Part shown: positions 1 through 12,340 of the stretch, in pieces
How the letters are laid out: each line of letters starts with the position of its first letter
How positions within the stretch are numbered: position 1 is the stretch's first letter
Notes under the pieces: generated by a model
Told to the model about the DNA's origin: nothing
Database searches by the model: none
The model's input: the letters and a program-made list of their open reading frames with translations, nothing else
NCBI GenBank assembly: GCA_028095005.1
Contig: CM051460.1
Coordinates: 15,919,501-15,983,500, forward strand
Length of the DNA stretch: 64,000 nucleotides
Direction: 5' to 3'
Source: Rhynchospora pubera
Taxonomy: Eukaryota > Streptophyta > Magnoliopsida > Poales > Cyperaceae
Position numbers and translations under genes: made by a program

Positions 1-789
1 AGCATTATGAACCATTATAATTAATTAAGTCATATGGATCATATAGAAATAAATTAATGCATTGTCTAATCTCTAAATAATTATTATTAAGTTAATAATT
101 ATTTATAAACAACACGTTTAATTTAATTAGGTTATTTGGGCTTTAATTTATTGGTAAATTAAATGTCCAAATTAAATAGCTTTGAGTGAGCCTTTAATTA
201 ATAAAATTAAGGAACCAATTGGAGATGGACTAGTAGCCCAAAGAGGTCCACTAGTAGGCCGGCCATGAAGGAGGTAGGTGGGAGTGACACACTTGTAAAT
301 AGTGTGAATTACTAGCTAGGGTTAAGAGGCTATAAAAGGCATCTAATGGAGGCTCCTTGGTCTCTCTTCTCTCTCCCTCTCTCTAGCCGCCACCTCACCT
401 CTTAGGTGCGCCGCCCCCCTCCTCTCCTCTCCACTCAAGCTCATGTGTTGAGCACCCAATCTTCCACAAATTGATTTGTTCATTTGGTTGAAGAAAGAGA
501 AAGCTAGGGATTAGACTCGTTCTTCTCATCGCTAGCACGATTTGAGAAGAACTTGGTTAATACCATAGTGGACTCGAGGTGGTTCGACTTAGAGGCGGTC
601 TTGGAGAGCTCCCCATTGACTTCTAAGTCGTTGGAACGAGCCTCTTGGTTGCTATACCAAGAGAGGTAAAATTCCACCTCTTTCTCTTATGTAAATTAGC
701 TTTTGTGCAAGATCCGTTTGTGTGTGATGTTCTGATGGCTAAATTAATCGTAATTAGCACTAAAATTAAAAATTACACACTTCTTAACA
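1..789 (+). mobile_element. LTR-like fragment of a retrotransposon (left edge cut by window)
   Basis: No open reading frame of note. A TATA box (CTATAAAAGG, about 331-340) is followed by a pyrimidine-rich leader (359-440) and a stretch whose wording resembles copia-type plant LTRs (a motif about GAACGAGCCTCTTGG near 633-647). The sequence ends near a CA at 788-789, consistent with the 3' end of an LTR. The 5' end lies outside the window, so neither a TG start nor a target duplication can be checked. It could instead be the promoter and leader of another repeat. Recognition is by general appearance only. Confidence 0.45.
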
Positions 790-1365
790 GAAAGAACCTT
801 AAAATAGCCCGTCTCTGACTGCCGAATAGGTGTAGGAATTCTTTCTTGGAGAGACTTTCAACTGCTGAATCTCTTCGTCAATTGGATGTTCGAGTGTGCC
901 GTGTATCATTCCCATGAAAAGGATATTTATGCACTACGCTTTTTCCTTTACTTCTTTGTTGTGAAATCAGATTTTATAAATTAAACTCGCAATGGAGACA
1001 TACTAGAACAAGAAAGGTCCGAGGAGATAAGATTATTTTTGTCCGAATGTTTTAAAAATGATTTTTCGTATTTAAAAAATTGGTAAAAATATTAATAAGG
1101 GTAAATGTCTATAATCAATATGATTTGAGGGATAAATATCCAAATTCAAAGAATAGAAGGGTATATTTCCAATTAAAAAAGATTAGAGGGGTATACGTCC
1201 AATTTCCTCTAAAAAATATTATTATATTAATATTATTTTTAATATATTATATTAATTTTTAAATTTTTCGGCGCGTATTAATCGAATGAACCCAAAGCCG
1301 AAGGCCCAATCCTGATGGACCCGTACTTGGTACAAAAGAAATTTGTACTTTTCACATTAGTTGCG
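790..1365. other. AT-rich spacer, no gene seen
   Basis: No convincing coding potential. The 60-codon frame at 1080-1262 is low-complexity AT-rich sequence. It may be internal or neighbouring sequence of the LTR-like fragment to its left, but nothing specific is recognisable. Confidence 0.5.
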
Positions 1366-1536
1366 TATAATAAAACAATTTTTTTTTTTTAAGATAAATT
1401 GGGGTCAAGCCTCCCAACTTATTTTTAAATTAAATGTCTATAAAGACCCCCAGCCGGATTTCGAACCTGCGACCTCTCATTTGAGATGCATTGCTCTTTG
1501 CCACTAGACCAAGAGCTGGTTCTTATAATAAAACAA
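1366..1536 (-). mobile_element. tRNA-derived SINE with 13-bp target-site duplications
   Basis: Read on the minus strand, the 145-bp body (1523 down to 1379) starts with a tRNA-like head. It has an A-box-like GGTCTAGTGGC (1500-1510) and a B box GGTTCGAAATCC (1456-1467), then a short unrelated body and an A-rich tail, visible as the T run at 1379-1391. The 13-bp sequence TATAATAAAACAA occurs directly on both sides (1366-1378 and 1524-1536), as expected for LINE-driven insertion. The perfect duplication implies a fairly young insertion. A genuine tRNA gene is unlikely because the anticodon arm is not well formed and the poly(A) tail and duplication point to retroposition. Confidence 0.88.
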
Positions 1537-2975
1537 ATCTAAACCAGACACCAGTTCGCAGCCTTGTTTCAAACATGACTTTGAAAAATAAATATATTCT
1601 TTGATAATATACTGGCAATTTAAATGATGCAATAAGGAGATTATACATGGAGTAATAGTAGAAAATTTGACCTTCAGAATGTAGCTGAAAGCAATTTTGA
1701 TAAGATACGTGTCTCCTCGTAACATGACTGAAAACAAACATTCAAAGACTAAATTTTTCCATAATAGTATGTGACTTTGCTACCAGCCAATAGATTTCTG
1801 TATTGCATTTTAAATTTATTTAATCATACATCCATGGAATAATGACGAAACATTAATAGCAATGCAAATTTAAGAAAGCCACATTAAAAAGTCATCTTAA
1901 TCGTCAATTGTGCTTCTTCTTATCCTCCAAATATGATGGCTCTATATATTCATTCAAGGTTTCTACATAAGCACAGAGTGTTATCCTTTTCAGATGTCGT
2001 CAGATTTTCACCATAGGTTGAATTAATCTACACATTTTCACCATGGTTTTTTTGTCGGTTGTCACATAGGTCACTAAGCACACGTATTTAACATGCTAAC
2101 AGCACATAGTTATATTAATTTTCAGATGTCACCAGATTGACCCATAATCCATCAATTATCACTTTCATTATCAGTTCCCGGTCAAAATTAACATAGGAAA
2201 TTCTCTAATCTGATCCCTTTCCCATTAACCCCTCATGAATTAGTCTGCTCCATGAGCGTTACTAGGAGTTGCATCTTTGACCCGCTAACCCAATTGTAAC
2301 AACACATAATAAAGATTCAAGGGAAAAAAATGGAATAAAATAGACTCGGAAATGATTTCTAACATTTATCAATACAAGTGGCACCTTACTTTCGCCCTAG
2401 ATAGCCTTTATCTAGTTTTGTCTTAAAAAAAAAACCACCTACTTTCTTCTTTTTATTGCAGATGTTAATTACTGTAGGTATTATATACATATAGACGCAT
2501 ACTTGAATACTACCCGGATTATCTGCTGCATTAGTCATAGGTGATGTGTGATGTTGCTAAAATGTAACGCAATCAATACCCGGGACTTTGCATTTGGTTT
2601 AAGCTTAAACAAACCAAAGAAGCTAAGGCGCATTAGAAAAAATCTGTTTTGGGATCACTTCATAATTAACCAAATATTGCGTACAAGGGAATTGTGTACT
2701 TGTATTAACAAAGAAGGGCTCCATAGGCTTATTAAAATGCTAAAACGAAGGAAATATGTAGCTCAATTTCCAAACGATTAAAAATCCAAGGTTATATTAT
2801 ATAATAATAAATTAATCCGGGTATAGGACATAGGACCTCACCTATTTAGTTTTAAAAGTTTTCTAATTGTTGTCAGGAACAAAAAAACACATAATCATTA
2901 TTCAAGTCTTGGCATAAATTTTAATGCGCACGAGGACACAATTTTGATGTGCCAATAGTACTGTAAATCATTATT
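1537..2975. other. Intergenic DNA, no gene seen
   Basis: AT-rich sequence with only short frames. The frame at 2548-2781 (77 codons) has no recognisable domain, upstream promoter or codon pattern, and is left uncalled. Confidence 0.5.
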
Positions 2976-3359
2976 GGCTTTGTTTGGATCATCTAAGAAT
3001 AAAATTAGAGTTAGTTATTCGGAGTAAAAAAATATTATTCCTAAACGATCAAAAATAAGTTTTTTTGTGATCTAGAATGTTATTTTTAAGTGGTCCAACA
3101 TCTAGATTAATTTTTTATTCATAGGGTGTTTGGATCATCTTCTTAATGTGGATTAAGAAGTAGTTGGAACCACTTTTTAATCCGGATTAAAAAGATGATC
3201 CAAACACCCTAGGAATAAAAATTTAATCTGAATGTTGGACCATGCACTTAAAAATAACACTATAGATCACAAAAAGCTTATTCTTGATCGTTTAGGATTA
3301 AAATTTTTAATCCCGATTAACTAATTCTATCCTTAATCTCATATGATTCAAACAAAACT
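2976..3359. mobile_element. Foldback MITE with a second small MITE-like hairpin at its centre
   Basis: The outer ends are imperfect inverted repeats (GGCTTTGTTTGGATCAT at 2976 and the complement of a near match ending at 3358-3359). The arms are complementary along most of their length. At the centre, 3123-3211, sits a separate hairpin with perfect 19-bp ends AGGGTGTTTGGATCATCTT. The GTTTGGATCAT end motif is typical of PIF/Harbinger (Tourist-like) or hAT MITEs. A target duplication could not be fixed with certainty. There is no coding content. Confidence 0.72.
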
Positions 3360-4912
3360 ATAAATTTAAATTATATTGGTTCCTAGCTACTAAGCTCATT
3401 TCCTTAAGTTTAAATATATAAGAAATTACAATGGGAGCCCATGGAACTTTTTCCATTACCAAATTTTGAATAGTCTTTTATATTTATCTTTATTTTCTAA
3501 ATAAAAGCATTCAAGGGTCATATTAAATTTTTATGTTTGATAGGCTCAATACCCTGAGGTGAAAATGCCTGATTGTACTCGCTCATACTCGTGTGTTCAA
3601 ACAACTCGACCTATACTTAAAAATATTATGCAACATCTTTTAGATGTCTGAATGCATGATTTTAGTATGATCTAAGAAGCAAAATTATTAAAAATCTGAT
3701 AGACAAATTAAAAAGACCTTGCAAAGTCCAAACTGATATTATTATTGGATTAAACGAAAAGTTTTTAGGGTACATGAATATTAAATACATATTTTGAATT
3801 CAAATAATTTAATAGGATAGTTTCAGAAATTTAATAAGATAATTATGCATTGAAAAAAGGTGAAACTCATAAGTCATACGCCATACGTCATACGTACATC
3901 CATTATTCAGCCGACGCAAAGTTTGGATTAATCTTTGCAAATCATTATTAAATTTAGAACATCTCACTGTTCGAATATTAAAATTATTATTTAAACTAAA
4001 TTGAAAATGTAAAGTTACCATATAATATAATTATTTTAATTTTGCCGATTGTTAATACATATACATATTTCTTTTTCTAAAATTTCTCAAAACTAAAGAC
4101 GTCGCTGAACAAGTGCGCAACAACAACAAAAATCTTTTTTGTGTATATTCCTAGTGGAAAAGGACAGAACATAGTAAACGGCCTAGTACCGTTAGTCCGT
4201 TATTCACAAAAGCAACTCGTGGGGTCTCCATCTTTCTGATATGGATGTTTGCTTGCACACCACCTGTTCTCCCGTGCTAAAGGAAAAAATTTCTTCATGT
4301 ACCTATAAGTTTAAAATTTAGGAGTCAACTATTTGAGCTAATTAACTATAAAACAAATTTCCATTTTCTAGATATATTTGTTTCCATAAAAACCATGGGC
4401 GAATAATTAGATTTCATCGCAAAGAAAAAAAGTCTCAAAATTCAATTGGTGGTATTTAGCTAGTCAACTTTGACTAAAAAATACCTTTATTTATGATTGA
4501 CAAATGCCTCTTTCTGAAATCAAATTCTGCACAATAAGTTTATAATTTAATATATTTACTTTGATCTAGTATATATAAAATTTAGGTTGAAATCTATTTT
4601 ATAATTTTATGGTACCAGAGATTCAAATACCAGGACGTACAGTTATTAAATGAAAAACAATGAAATTAACAAATAAAGATAGAGACAAACAAGATTTTAG
4701 TGGCATGCATAGTATTTCTAGCTGAATAGAACTAACTAATATATAACCATATTACACATTTATCCAGTACATGACCAACAACTTAAACCTTCTTGTTGTA
4801 GGATAAATTCTTTGCTGTCTCCATCCTTTCCAATTCCTAGACGCTTGTCTAACTACATTAGTCCCATCTCTATGTTGCTTCTCGCTTTCTCTGTCTCTAC
4901 TCTCTCTTTCCT
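3360..4912. other. Intergenic DNA upstream of the MGNC gene
   Basis: AT-rich, no gene recognised. The last part (4860-4912) is pyrimidine-rich (CT-rich), a common feature of plant core promoters, and leads directly into the TATA box of the gene that starts at 5041. Confidence 0.5.
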
Positions 4913-4919
4913 TATATAA
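4913..4919 (+). promoter_or_regulatory. TATA box of the MGNC small-protein gene
   Basis: TATATAA lies 122 nt upstream of the ATG at 5041, behind a CT-rich stretch. Transcription would be expected to start about 30 nt downstream, giving a leader of roughly 90-100 nt that contains a short CA repeat (4972-4987). Confidence 0.6.
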
Positions 4920-5040
4920 CCACATTATCTAATGATGCATGCGATATACAAACTTACCCTGCACCCTCCGCGCACACACGCACACACAATAAATAATAAT
5001 AATAACAAAATAATAGAAAAAGGAGAACAAAGATATATAA

Positions 5041-5265
5041 ATGGGAAATTGTTTTAGAAAGACGAGTGCGTCAATTTACCCCGAGCTTTCATCAGAGCCA
5101 TCTCAGATCAAGGTTCGCATGAAGATGACCGAGCTTGAGGAGCTACGTGCGCGGGCAACCGAAGGTGAAATAGGACGGCTTATTCTTCAAGGATGCATCG
5201 AAGGGAGGTGGGAATTTAGGAGTACTGGTACTTCAGACATATTACATACTATACGAGAAGAGTAA
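5041..5265 (+). CDS. Small MGNC-type plant protein, 74 residues
   Basis: A single-exon frame starting ATGGGAAATTGT encodes MGNC at the N-terminus. Gly2 is a likely N-myristoylation site and Cys4 a possible palmitoylation site, suggesting a membrane-attached small protein. The middle (about residues 23-61) runs from a basic KVRMKMTE stretch to a hydrophobic helix ending GRLILQGCIEGRW. This resembles uncharacterised small plant proteins that share the pattern basic KVRMK, acidic linker, GRLILQ-C-EGRW (recalled, not searched). A well-placed TATA box at 4913 and an A-rich leader support it as a real gene. It has no co-directional neighbours. The biochemical function is unknown. The start is chosen because MGNC is a recognised N-terminus and no upstream in-frame ATG makes sense. 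Confidence 0.72.
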   Translation: MGNCFRKTSASIYPELSSEPSQIKVRMKMTELEELRARATEGEIGRLILQGCIEGRWEFRSTGTSDILHTIREE

Positions 5266-6270
5266 CAGATCATTGACGGTAGCTTCTTTTCCTCTTGTTT
5301 TATTATTTTCTTTTATGCTTTTTTTTTTGTGAATTATGATGTTGTATGTTTTTATACTTTTTATTGTACATACAAGATGCATGTATATCATTCGTTGTTT
5401 CTTGTTCTAATTTATAAACTTCATGGTGCAACGTGAGACCAAACAATATTTCTTATCCCTTCGAATTTTTTGCTTGATTTTTTTAATTACTTATTAGGCT
5501 GTTTGTGCATGGGTGTGCCGGATAATGCATGCAATAACATTGAAGATGAATTTATTTAGAGGGTGAGAAAATATGTTCTGTTATTTAGCTCATGCGGAAT
5601 TCATGATTAGTACACAGGGCTTTGAGGGGAAACTAGAAACAACCTCTTTTATTTGCTTTCCCTTGTTTGATGGGAAGAAAAATAACAGGGGCTTCATAAA
5701 TAGATATTAGTGAACTGGGTTGCCTGATGATCGACCAAAGCCCATCTTGTATGAAAATTTTGTGTGTTGGATCGTTTGAAATAACACTAGAAAGAATTCT
5801 TCTAATAGTAATTAGGAAGAGTTTTATTTCTATTTCGGAATATGATATATTGTTTGGATATATAGTACGCTGAGAACAATCCTGATAAAAATTATTTGAA
5901 TGGTGTTATACTAGTTATTGCTAAATCTTGTTTTAACATAACCTTTGAAGAGTTAATTAATCCGGAAAGAATAACTCCTAGATCTGATCCAAATGTGTCT
6001 CGATTGGTTCTTAATCAGAAATAGCGCTTTTAATATATAATAGAAGAGTGCCTTATTCCAACAAATCCATACACAAAAGAGTCCACGTACTTTATCATTT
6101 GTTCAACTATTATTTGTAAATAATAATTAATTATTTGTTAAGAGAAAATGTAAAATGTTAATAGTTATTATTAATTTTTGTAAACAATATATACCTTTTA
6201 GACGCGCGCATTAATTTATCTGAAATTTATTACTTCTTTAATATTCGATAATTATTTATATTCAATTAAT
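5266..6270. other. 3' flank of the MGNC gene and AT-rich spacer
   Basis: T-rich sequence directly after the stop codon (5280-5400) probably contains the 3' UTR and poly(A) region. Beyond it no gene or clear repeat is visible. Confidence 0.45.
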
Positions 6271-6291
6271 ATGCTTATTATTATTATTATT

Positions 6292-6326
<35 letters not shown>

Positions 6327-6340
6327 AATTATCATAATTA
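6271..6340. repeat. Compound trinucleotide microsatellite (TTA)n(TCA)n
   Basis: Runs of TTA then about ten ATC/TCA units. The apparent poly-isoleucine frame across it is an artefact of the repeat. Confidence 0.9.
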
Positions 6341-8377
6341 TTAACAGACGCAAAGTAGACCGCATGACATACACTTTCACACTAGCTAATTTAGAAGAGA
6401 CCAACGAAACAAACCTCAACTTTTATACCATAACATATACCAATTTGACACTTTCATTGAGAAATATGACGACCAATCTCTCTCGACGGTTTAAATTCCT
6501 CAACCGATCTTGCAAATATATCTGATCACATACGCATCCTACTTATTTTGATTAACTTGCTTGTCTAGTTGCATCAGTCATGACATACTTTCGTCGGCTA
6601 AGCGTAATGTTAGCTAATTTAAATGTAAACTAAAACTGAAAAAATAATAGAAGTTCGTTAGTTAGATTTGAACCTTCAGATCCAAATTATATTATTCTCT
6701 TCTTTTTTCTAAGGAAACAAAAATTACAAAACAGTAACTTTTCAATTGATATGGATTTGATTTGGATCAATCGTGATTGGGTTTGATCAGCATATAACTT
6801 TTTAAGAAAATGTTTTCTCCCGATTATTCGGCCTGAACCAATTCATTTACAATAAAATAAATAATGTCTAGAGAAATATATTATGTTCTTTTGAAAGCAA
6901 AAAGCATCACATAATAATTAATATGATAACATTACAATGAGAAGGGAAGATACATGGCATATGAAGTATTAGCTATTATAGTTTATCGCTCAGTAAATAT
7001 TTTGTCGAAAATAATAATTTTTTTTTGCCAAAAGGTCTCATTACCACCACAGGACGCTTAAAGGCGTAGGTAGCTAGATCACAGGTTATTAAGCAAATGT
7101 GAAATCAAATATTCAGATACATGCAAATTGTTTTTGTGGAAGCATGCGGAGTACCTATGCCTTGTCCAATTGTTAAGTTGTTGTAATTTCTTTGAAGGAA
7201 TTAGCAACTAATTAATATAATCGATCAGTCAATTTTGGGGGACGATATTTTTAGCTTATATTTGCTGGGCTTTGTAATGTGAACACTGAAAGTGAACACC
7301 TACTCAAGGTTGGTCTTTGAAATGATATAAAATGATGCTCTTGGGCTCATTATAACTGCACTTGTCAAGTATGAGTCCTTGGTTATTAGAACCCAGAGGC
7401 TAGAGGTTGAACTCTTAATGGGCTGTCTTTCTTATTGGGCCAGAATTACAAAATTCTAATGGGTAAGTAGGCTTCTTTTGATTTCTAACATAATAAATTT
7501 TTTTTTTAGGGTCTTTTCAAGTAACATAATAACATTTGAAGTTGTTCTTTTACGCGAAGTCGTGAATGATAAACGATGAGGTAAAAAAACAGGTTAAATA
7601 TATAACACATAAGCACGTGCCAAAAAATCCAAGTAAAAGGAATAGATAGTTTGGTGGAAACAATCAGTATTAATTAACTGCTACCACATGTATGGTTGAT
7701 GGTTCTAATATCTACGTCTAGCGAGTAGGAAAATAATTAAGGTATTAAAATGATGCACCTCTTTCTGAAATGGGAGCCACTAACGACTTTATTATAAGCT
7801 AAAAGTTAATAAAGGGGCTGACTTCTGGCTGTCTTAAAATTCAACAAAGTTAAGTGCAATAATAATTAATACATACTAATTTGAGGGGGGAAAAAATTGA
7901 GCAGCACATGGTCAAGGGGGATGTTTATGGGAGGTCACTGTTCATTCTAATACATTCTTTCACTTTTGAAATAATATCATAGCTTCTTGTTGTATTGATT
8001 TGGCTTCGTTGTATAGTGGATCATTTCATGCTATATGTCTAGTATATAAAAATAAAACGTCTTTATTCCCACGTCAAAAGGAGTTTGTGCTATATATCTA
8101 AGATCAACTTTTCTGAAGAGGGGCTCACGTTATTAGACTATTTCTAACCGTACTTAAAATTCAATAAAGTAAATAAATTATTTTATATTTATCTTACCAT
8201 GAGGAAAGCATTGCATTGGTTGCACAATGTGAATTTGCTTTTTTGTCGAGATCCTGTTGCAATTTTACAATATTTTATTTTATGATGTCAACACATTTAT
8301 TATTTAACTAATTCTTTTCATTAACTCAACTCATATATACTATATATCTAGTATGAAAGGTCGTTTGTCCCATCTTA
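6341..8377. other. Intergenic DNA, no gene seen
   Basis: AT-rich sequence with only short accidental frames. No TIRs, TG..CA ends or protein similarity recognised. Confidence 0.45.
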
Positions 8378-8546
8378 GGGGCCGTTTGGATCCCATGGGG
8401 ATTTTGGGGAATTTCATCTTCCTACCATAAATTTACTATAAACAATCCAAACTCTTCATAAAATTACACACTTCCCAATAAATTTATTCCTAGGAATTTC
8501 AACTTTTCCAAATTCCCCAAATTCCTAAGCGATCCAAACAGCCCCT
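8378..8546. mobile_element. Tourist-like MITE (family shared with 13148-13304)
   Basis: About 169 bp with terminal inverted repeats GGGGCCGTTTGGATC at the left and the complement of GGGGCTGTTTGGATC at the right. The flanks read TTA on both sides (8375-8377 and 8547-8549), the 3-bp target preference of PIF/Harbinger elements. An internal stretch around 8443-8482 reappears reverse-complemented in the MITE at 13148-13304, so the two are one family. Non-coding. Confidence 0.75.
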
Positions 8547-10854
8547 TTAGTGATATATAAGGGACAATTCAACAAAGGTTTCAAAAAAGGTTTGGTTCTG
8601 TATCTCATTTCTGTACCCTGGTCAATGTTTTAAGGTAGGAGAAACGTCTGTAAGAAATACAAATCTGAATGCTAACTGCTAAGGCTCTGCGTAAACTACT
8701 TATCTTTCCCGATATGGTCTCATATGGCACTCAGTGCTCGTATAAAAATAAATAAATAATTTCATCTAGCAAATTAATAAAAAACAAACAAACAAATAAA
8801 TAAATGAGTAAATAAAAATAAAATAGATTACACAGTTTGTTTGGCCTTGAAAATCTCAAAAATATAATATCTAAAAGCAATTGTACATACATGAAAACAA
8901 ACCTACTTTTTCTGCTTTACATGTAGGCATTATTGCCGTAGGAAGATGGGTACGTAATATGGAGGCTTTCTAAAAATGAAACACAGTTCTTAGTGCACCA
9001 TCATCTCAAGTTGAAAAAGCAAAAGTAAATAAATAAACAAAGAGATAAATATGAAACAGAGAAAGGAAACGATTCTGCCGACAAGTTACGATGCCTCAAT
9101 TAATGAAATATATTCCAAGCTCTAGAAACATGCATGTCAATGGCTTATCATGAGCATGACATGACTAACAATACATGGCAGGATGGAAGCCACTGAATTT
9201 GCATATCTTAGTCTTTACGTGAGTACATGGCCATACACATACTAATTAGTTCTAGTGGAAATTTTGCTTTTTCTAGACCATTTGTTAGCAAGCGTGCATC
9301 GCCTTCAAGGAATGACACCAAGTGGACATGAGAACCATGGTGCAAAATTAATATGATAAATGCTTCTTGTCTCCATATTTTGTTTCTTATATAGTTTCAT
9401 CTGCTGCTTTAAAATTAAATTAATGAAATAAATATATGGTGTAGAAAAAAGTTTTATTAATTTAAGAAGAAAAGGAGACAACGTAAGTGGTACAGTAGTT
9501 CCGATTTCTTTCTCTTTTCTTTTATGTTTCTTTGTTCCAATTAGCTTATTGGCTAATGTAATTTCACTTTTCTTAGTAATTGTTAAATGTAACCAAGTGC
9601 TTTTAGAATAAACAGAGAGATGTAAAATGATGACAGCAATTGATCTTGTGCAAATATTAAAAACTTTTACATATATAGAGTTATCATGTTATATTTGCGC
9701 GTCTAATTAAAATATGTGAAAATATTGGTGGATACATTATCTGTATACTGCTAATATGTTGTATATGCTGCCAAGAGAGCATAATTAACCATAAGAAGTT
9801 AAGAACCACTAAGGTTGACCTAATTTGAGATATTGATTCCAATAGAGTACTCCAAAAGTGAGCACCTGTACTGTCAAATGTATCACATCTGATATTCTCA
9901 GGAGTATTGCTTTATACCATAAAGTACGCAGGGTTGGAAGCAGGAGAATGTAATGAAACCTGAGGTAACCTAGCTTTTGGTTTTAATCAGAAAAGTTAAA
10001 AGGGACAGCGTGAGAAAAGCACAATGTAGTATAGCTTTTGTTTATTAGTAGAGAGATCGGCTGAGATCTGATTTCCTTTGCTCCAATTTTCAAAAGGAAG
10101 ATACGTGGGGGTAAAGTGGAGCATCTTTTACTCTGTGGTGGAATTATTGTTATGCTATAACCAAAAACATCATTAACCTCTGATGGGAAATCACTTGTTT
10201 TATTACCGTTTTAATTAATGGATATCTTTTTGTTTCTATTTTCCCCACAAGATATGTTTTTAATGCCATTCATATATTCCTTTAATTTGCCTATTGGAAG
10301 CACTTAATTATTGGTCATAACAGTTTTCTTACAACTTTATGATATAATAATTTGAAAAGTTAACAAGTAACAAAATTAGAAAAGAAAACTTTCCACTGAG
10401 TAAAACAGTTCTCATCATACGTTGATTAACTAGTAAGATTATTTTTCTTGGTTATCTATGAAATAAAAACAGAGCCCTTCTATTAATGTGTTGATCTGTA
10501 CAATATTCAACATATAATATCACATAAATTATTTCCTTAAATTAACAGGACAGGGGATGCAAAGTAACCTGTGATGAATATGTGCCAGCTAAATTATTCC
10601 AGTGAAGATACTTAGACAATGTACAGGTGGCATTAAACAAAAGGTAGAGAAAGGGAAATAAAAAAAAAAAGGAAGAATGTACTAGTGCCATTTGGTACAT
10701 ATCTTTGAGCCTAAAGAAAAGGAAAGAGAGAAGAAAAAAGGTGTCTTTTTAAGGATACTTAGCTCTCTGTCTCTCTAATGGTGGGGAAATGAATTGAACT
10801 ATCCATTCTTGAATTTAGGCGTGACCAATAAACCCCAAGAAACAAACGACAGCA
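8547..10854. other. Intergenic DNA, no gene seen
   Basis: AT-rich, no gene, RNA or clear repeat boundary recognised across this stretch. Confidence 0.4.
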
Positions 10855-10872
10855 GTCAAGGTGCTGTTTGTC

Positions 10873-10903
10873 TCTGTGTGTGTGTGTGTCTCTCTCTCTC
10901 TCG
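10873..10903. repeat. (GT)n(CT)n microsatellite
   Basis: A run of GT followed by CT dinucleotides inside the first copy of the duplicated segment. Confidence 0.85.
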
Positions 10904-10963
10904 TCAGATAACCAGATAATGGGTCAATACGTGACTTTTTACAAAGAAGCGCTGTTTAAAGCA

Positions 10964-11620
10964 ATATATGTTGGATAAACTCAAAAATTTACATAAAATT
11001 ATTTTTCCGTAGATAATTAAATTTGATATCCGTTTGAGAAATAAAATTGTCTAATTAAATCTATGATCCCCACTACTATATTACCGTTTCTATATTAATT
11101 AGTGAGTTCAATCGTATCATTATGAAAATGCCTACGGCTCACATCAGTTGTGATATCATATACTATTTGTCCGTTACTCATTGGACCAATTATGTGGTCA
11201 ATTAAATCTGAAATTTACTTTGGCAATTACGTTGCTATGTCAGTTCTATATATACCTATCTATTTGGTGATAAAAGATCAACCCGAAATAAAATATACAG
11301 AAGTTGAGACGAAAAGAAATCTGATAAAATTCCATTCCATTTTGATATTCCTCATGATAATTTTCAATATGATTTTGAATAATATTCTGATTGATTCTGC
11401 TGGATATTGTGGAGATCTCTCATCAGTTACTTCTCCGGTCGTGTCCTAAGGAGTGACACTTACCCGTCTTATCTTGGTTGCGGTTCCTCTTGCACGTTGA
11501 GACGGAATACGCTTAAGGACATCGCCTAGCGCGATTCGGATAAAAATTGTTTTAATTATTTATTTTATTTATTTTAAGCTATTCGAATTGTTTAATATTT
11601 GATTTTGCACCAACAATATA
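10964..11620. mobile_element. Solo LTR, 647 bp, with ATATA target duplication
   Basis: The body runs 10969-11615. It begins TGTTGG and ends CCAACA, the palindromic TG..CA termini of LTRs. The five bases on either side are identical (ATATA at 10964-10968 and 11616-11620). No gag, pol, primer site or second LTR is nearby, so this is a solo LTR left by recombination between two LTRs. A 99-codon frame inside (11150-11449) is accidental. The short length and ends suit a copia-type element, but the family cannot be fixed. Confidence 0.88.
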
Positions 11621-12340
11621 AACCTTTCATAATTCTTAATTTACATATCCTCCCTGACCTGCTTGCGTGTGAGTTTTCTTTTCTTCTTAAAATGCTAATG
11701 TTTCTAATTAATTAAGTCTCAATTTGTTAGCACGTGCATATGGATTATTTTCAGTAAACTAGCTGGACTACCTAACTAAATTATGTTATGAGACAAGTAG
11801 ATAATAGTGACAAAAACTTTGGTACACTATGTAGAGGAAATAAGTCAAACATATTGATTGGAAAATTTTCCCTCTCTCATGTTATGCTATATAATTCTAT
11901 GTAAGAAATCTTAGTGAGCTTCAAGAAATATCTTTGAAGTGGTCAAATGCTATTTGGGTGCATTTCTCTCCCACACTCGCACTCTCACTCACTAGTGCCA
12001 ATAAGCAGCTGATGGGTCGATGCATAATAATTTTACAAAAAAAAACCCTTCTAAAATAATTTATGCAGCAGAGCCCTTCTCATATTTTTTTTTTATTTAC
12101 ATAGCTCCCTGACTCTACTAGCTTGTAAATTTTACGTTCTCTTCATTTTTTTTTTACCCTGAAATGCCAAATTAAACTAAAATTTTGCCTCAATCATTTC
12201 ACTAATTTTCTTGCACGTGCATACCGAATTTAATTATGGTATAACAATAGTATACTGAAAAAACCTCTACTCGACGCTATACAGGAAATGACCTCGGTGC
12301 CTGATCAAACATATTTTGTCCCATAAGGTCCTAAGCAGGG

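Larger units (their letters stand above)
10855..12340. repeat. Old tandem duplication, two degenerate copies
   Basis: Two related blocks in the same orientation: about 10855-10968 continued at 11616-11880, and about 11940-12340. Shared landmarks in order are a CT/CA-rich tract, a GATGGGTC-like box, a CATAT..CTCCCTGAC block, GCACGTGCATA, and a block ending TCAAACATATT. The first copy is split by the solo LTR at 10969-11615, so the duplication is older than that insertion. The nature of the duplicated unit is unknown. Confidence 0.55.

Noticed and set aside
1440..1520. tRNA gene on the minus strand
   Set aside because: It has A and B boxes but also a poly(A) tail and a 13-bp target duplication, so it is a SINE.
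11150..11449. 99-codon open frame
   Set aside because: Lies wholly inside the solo LTR 10969-11615 and has no recognisable domain.
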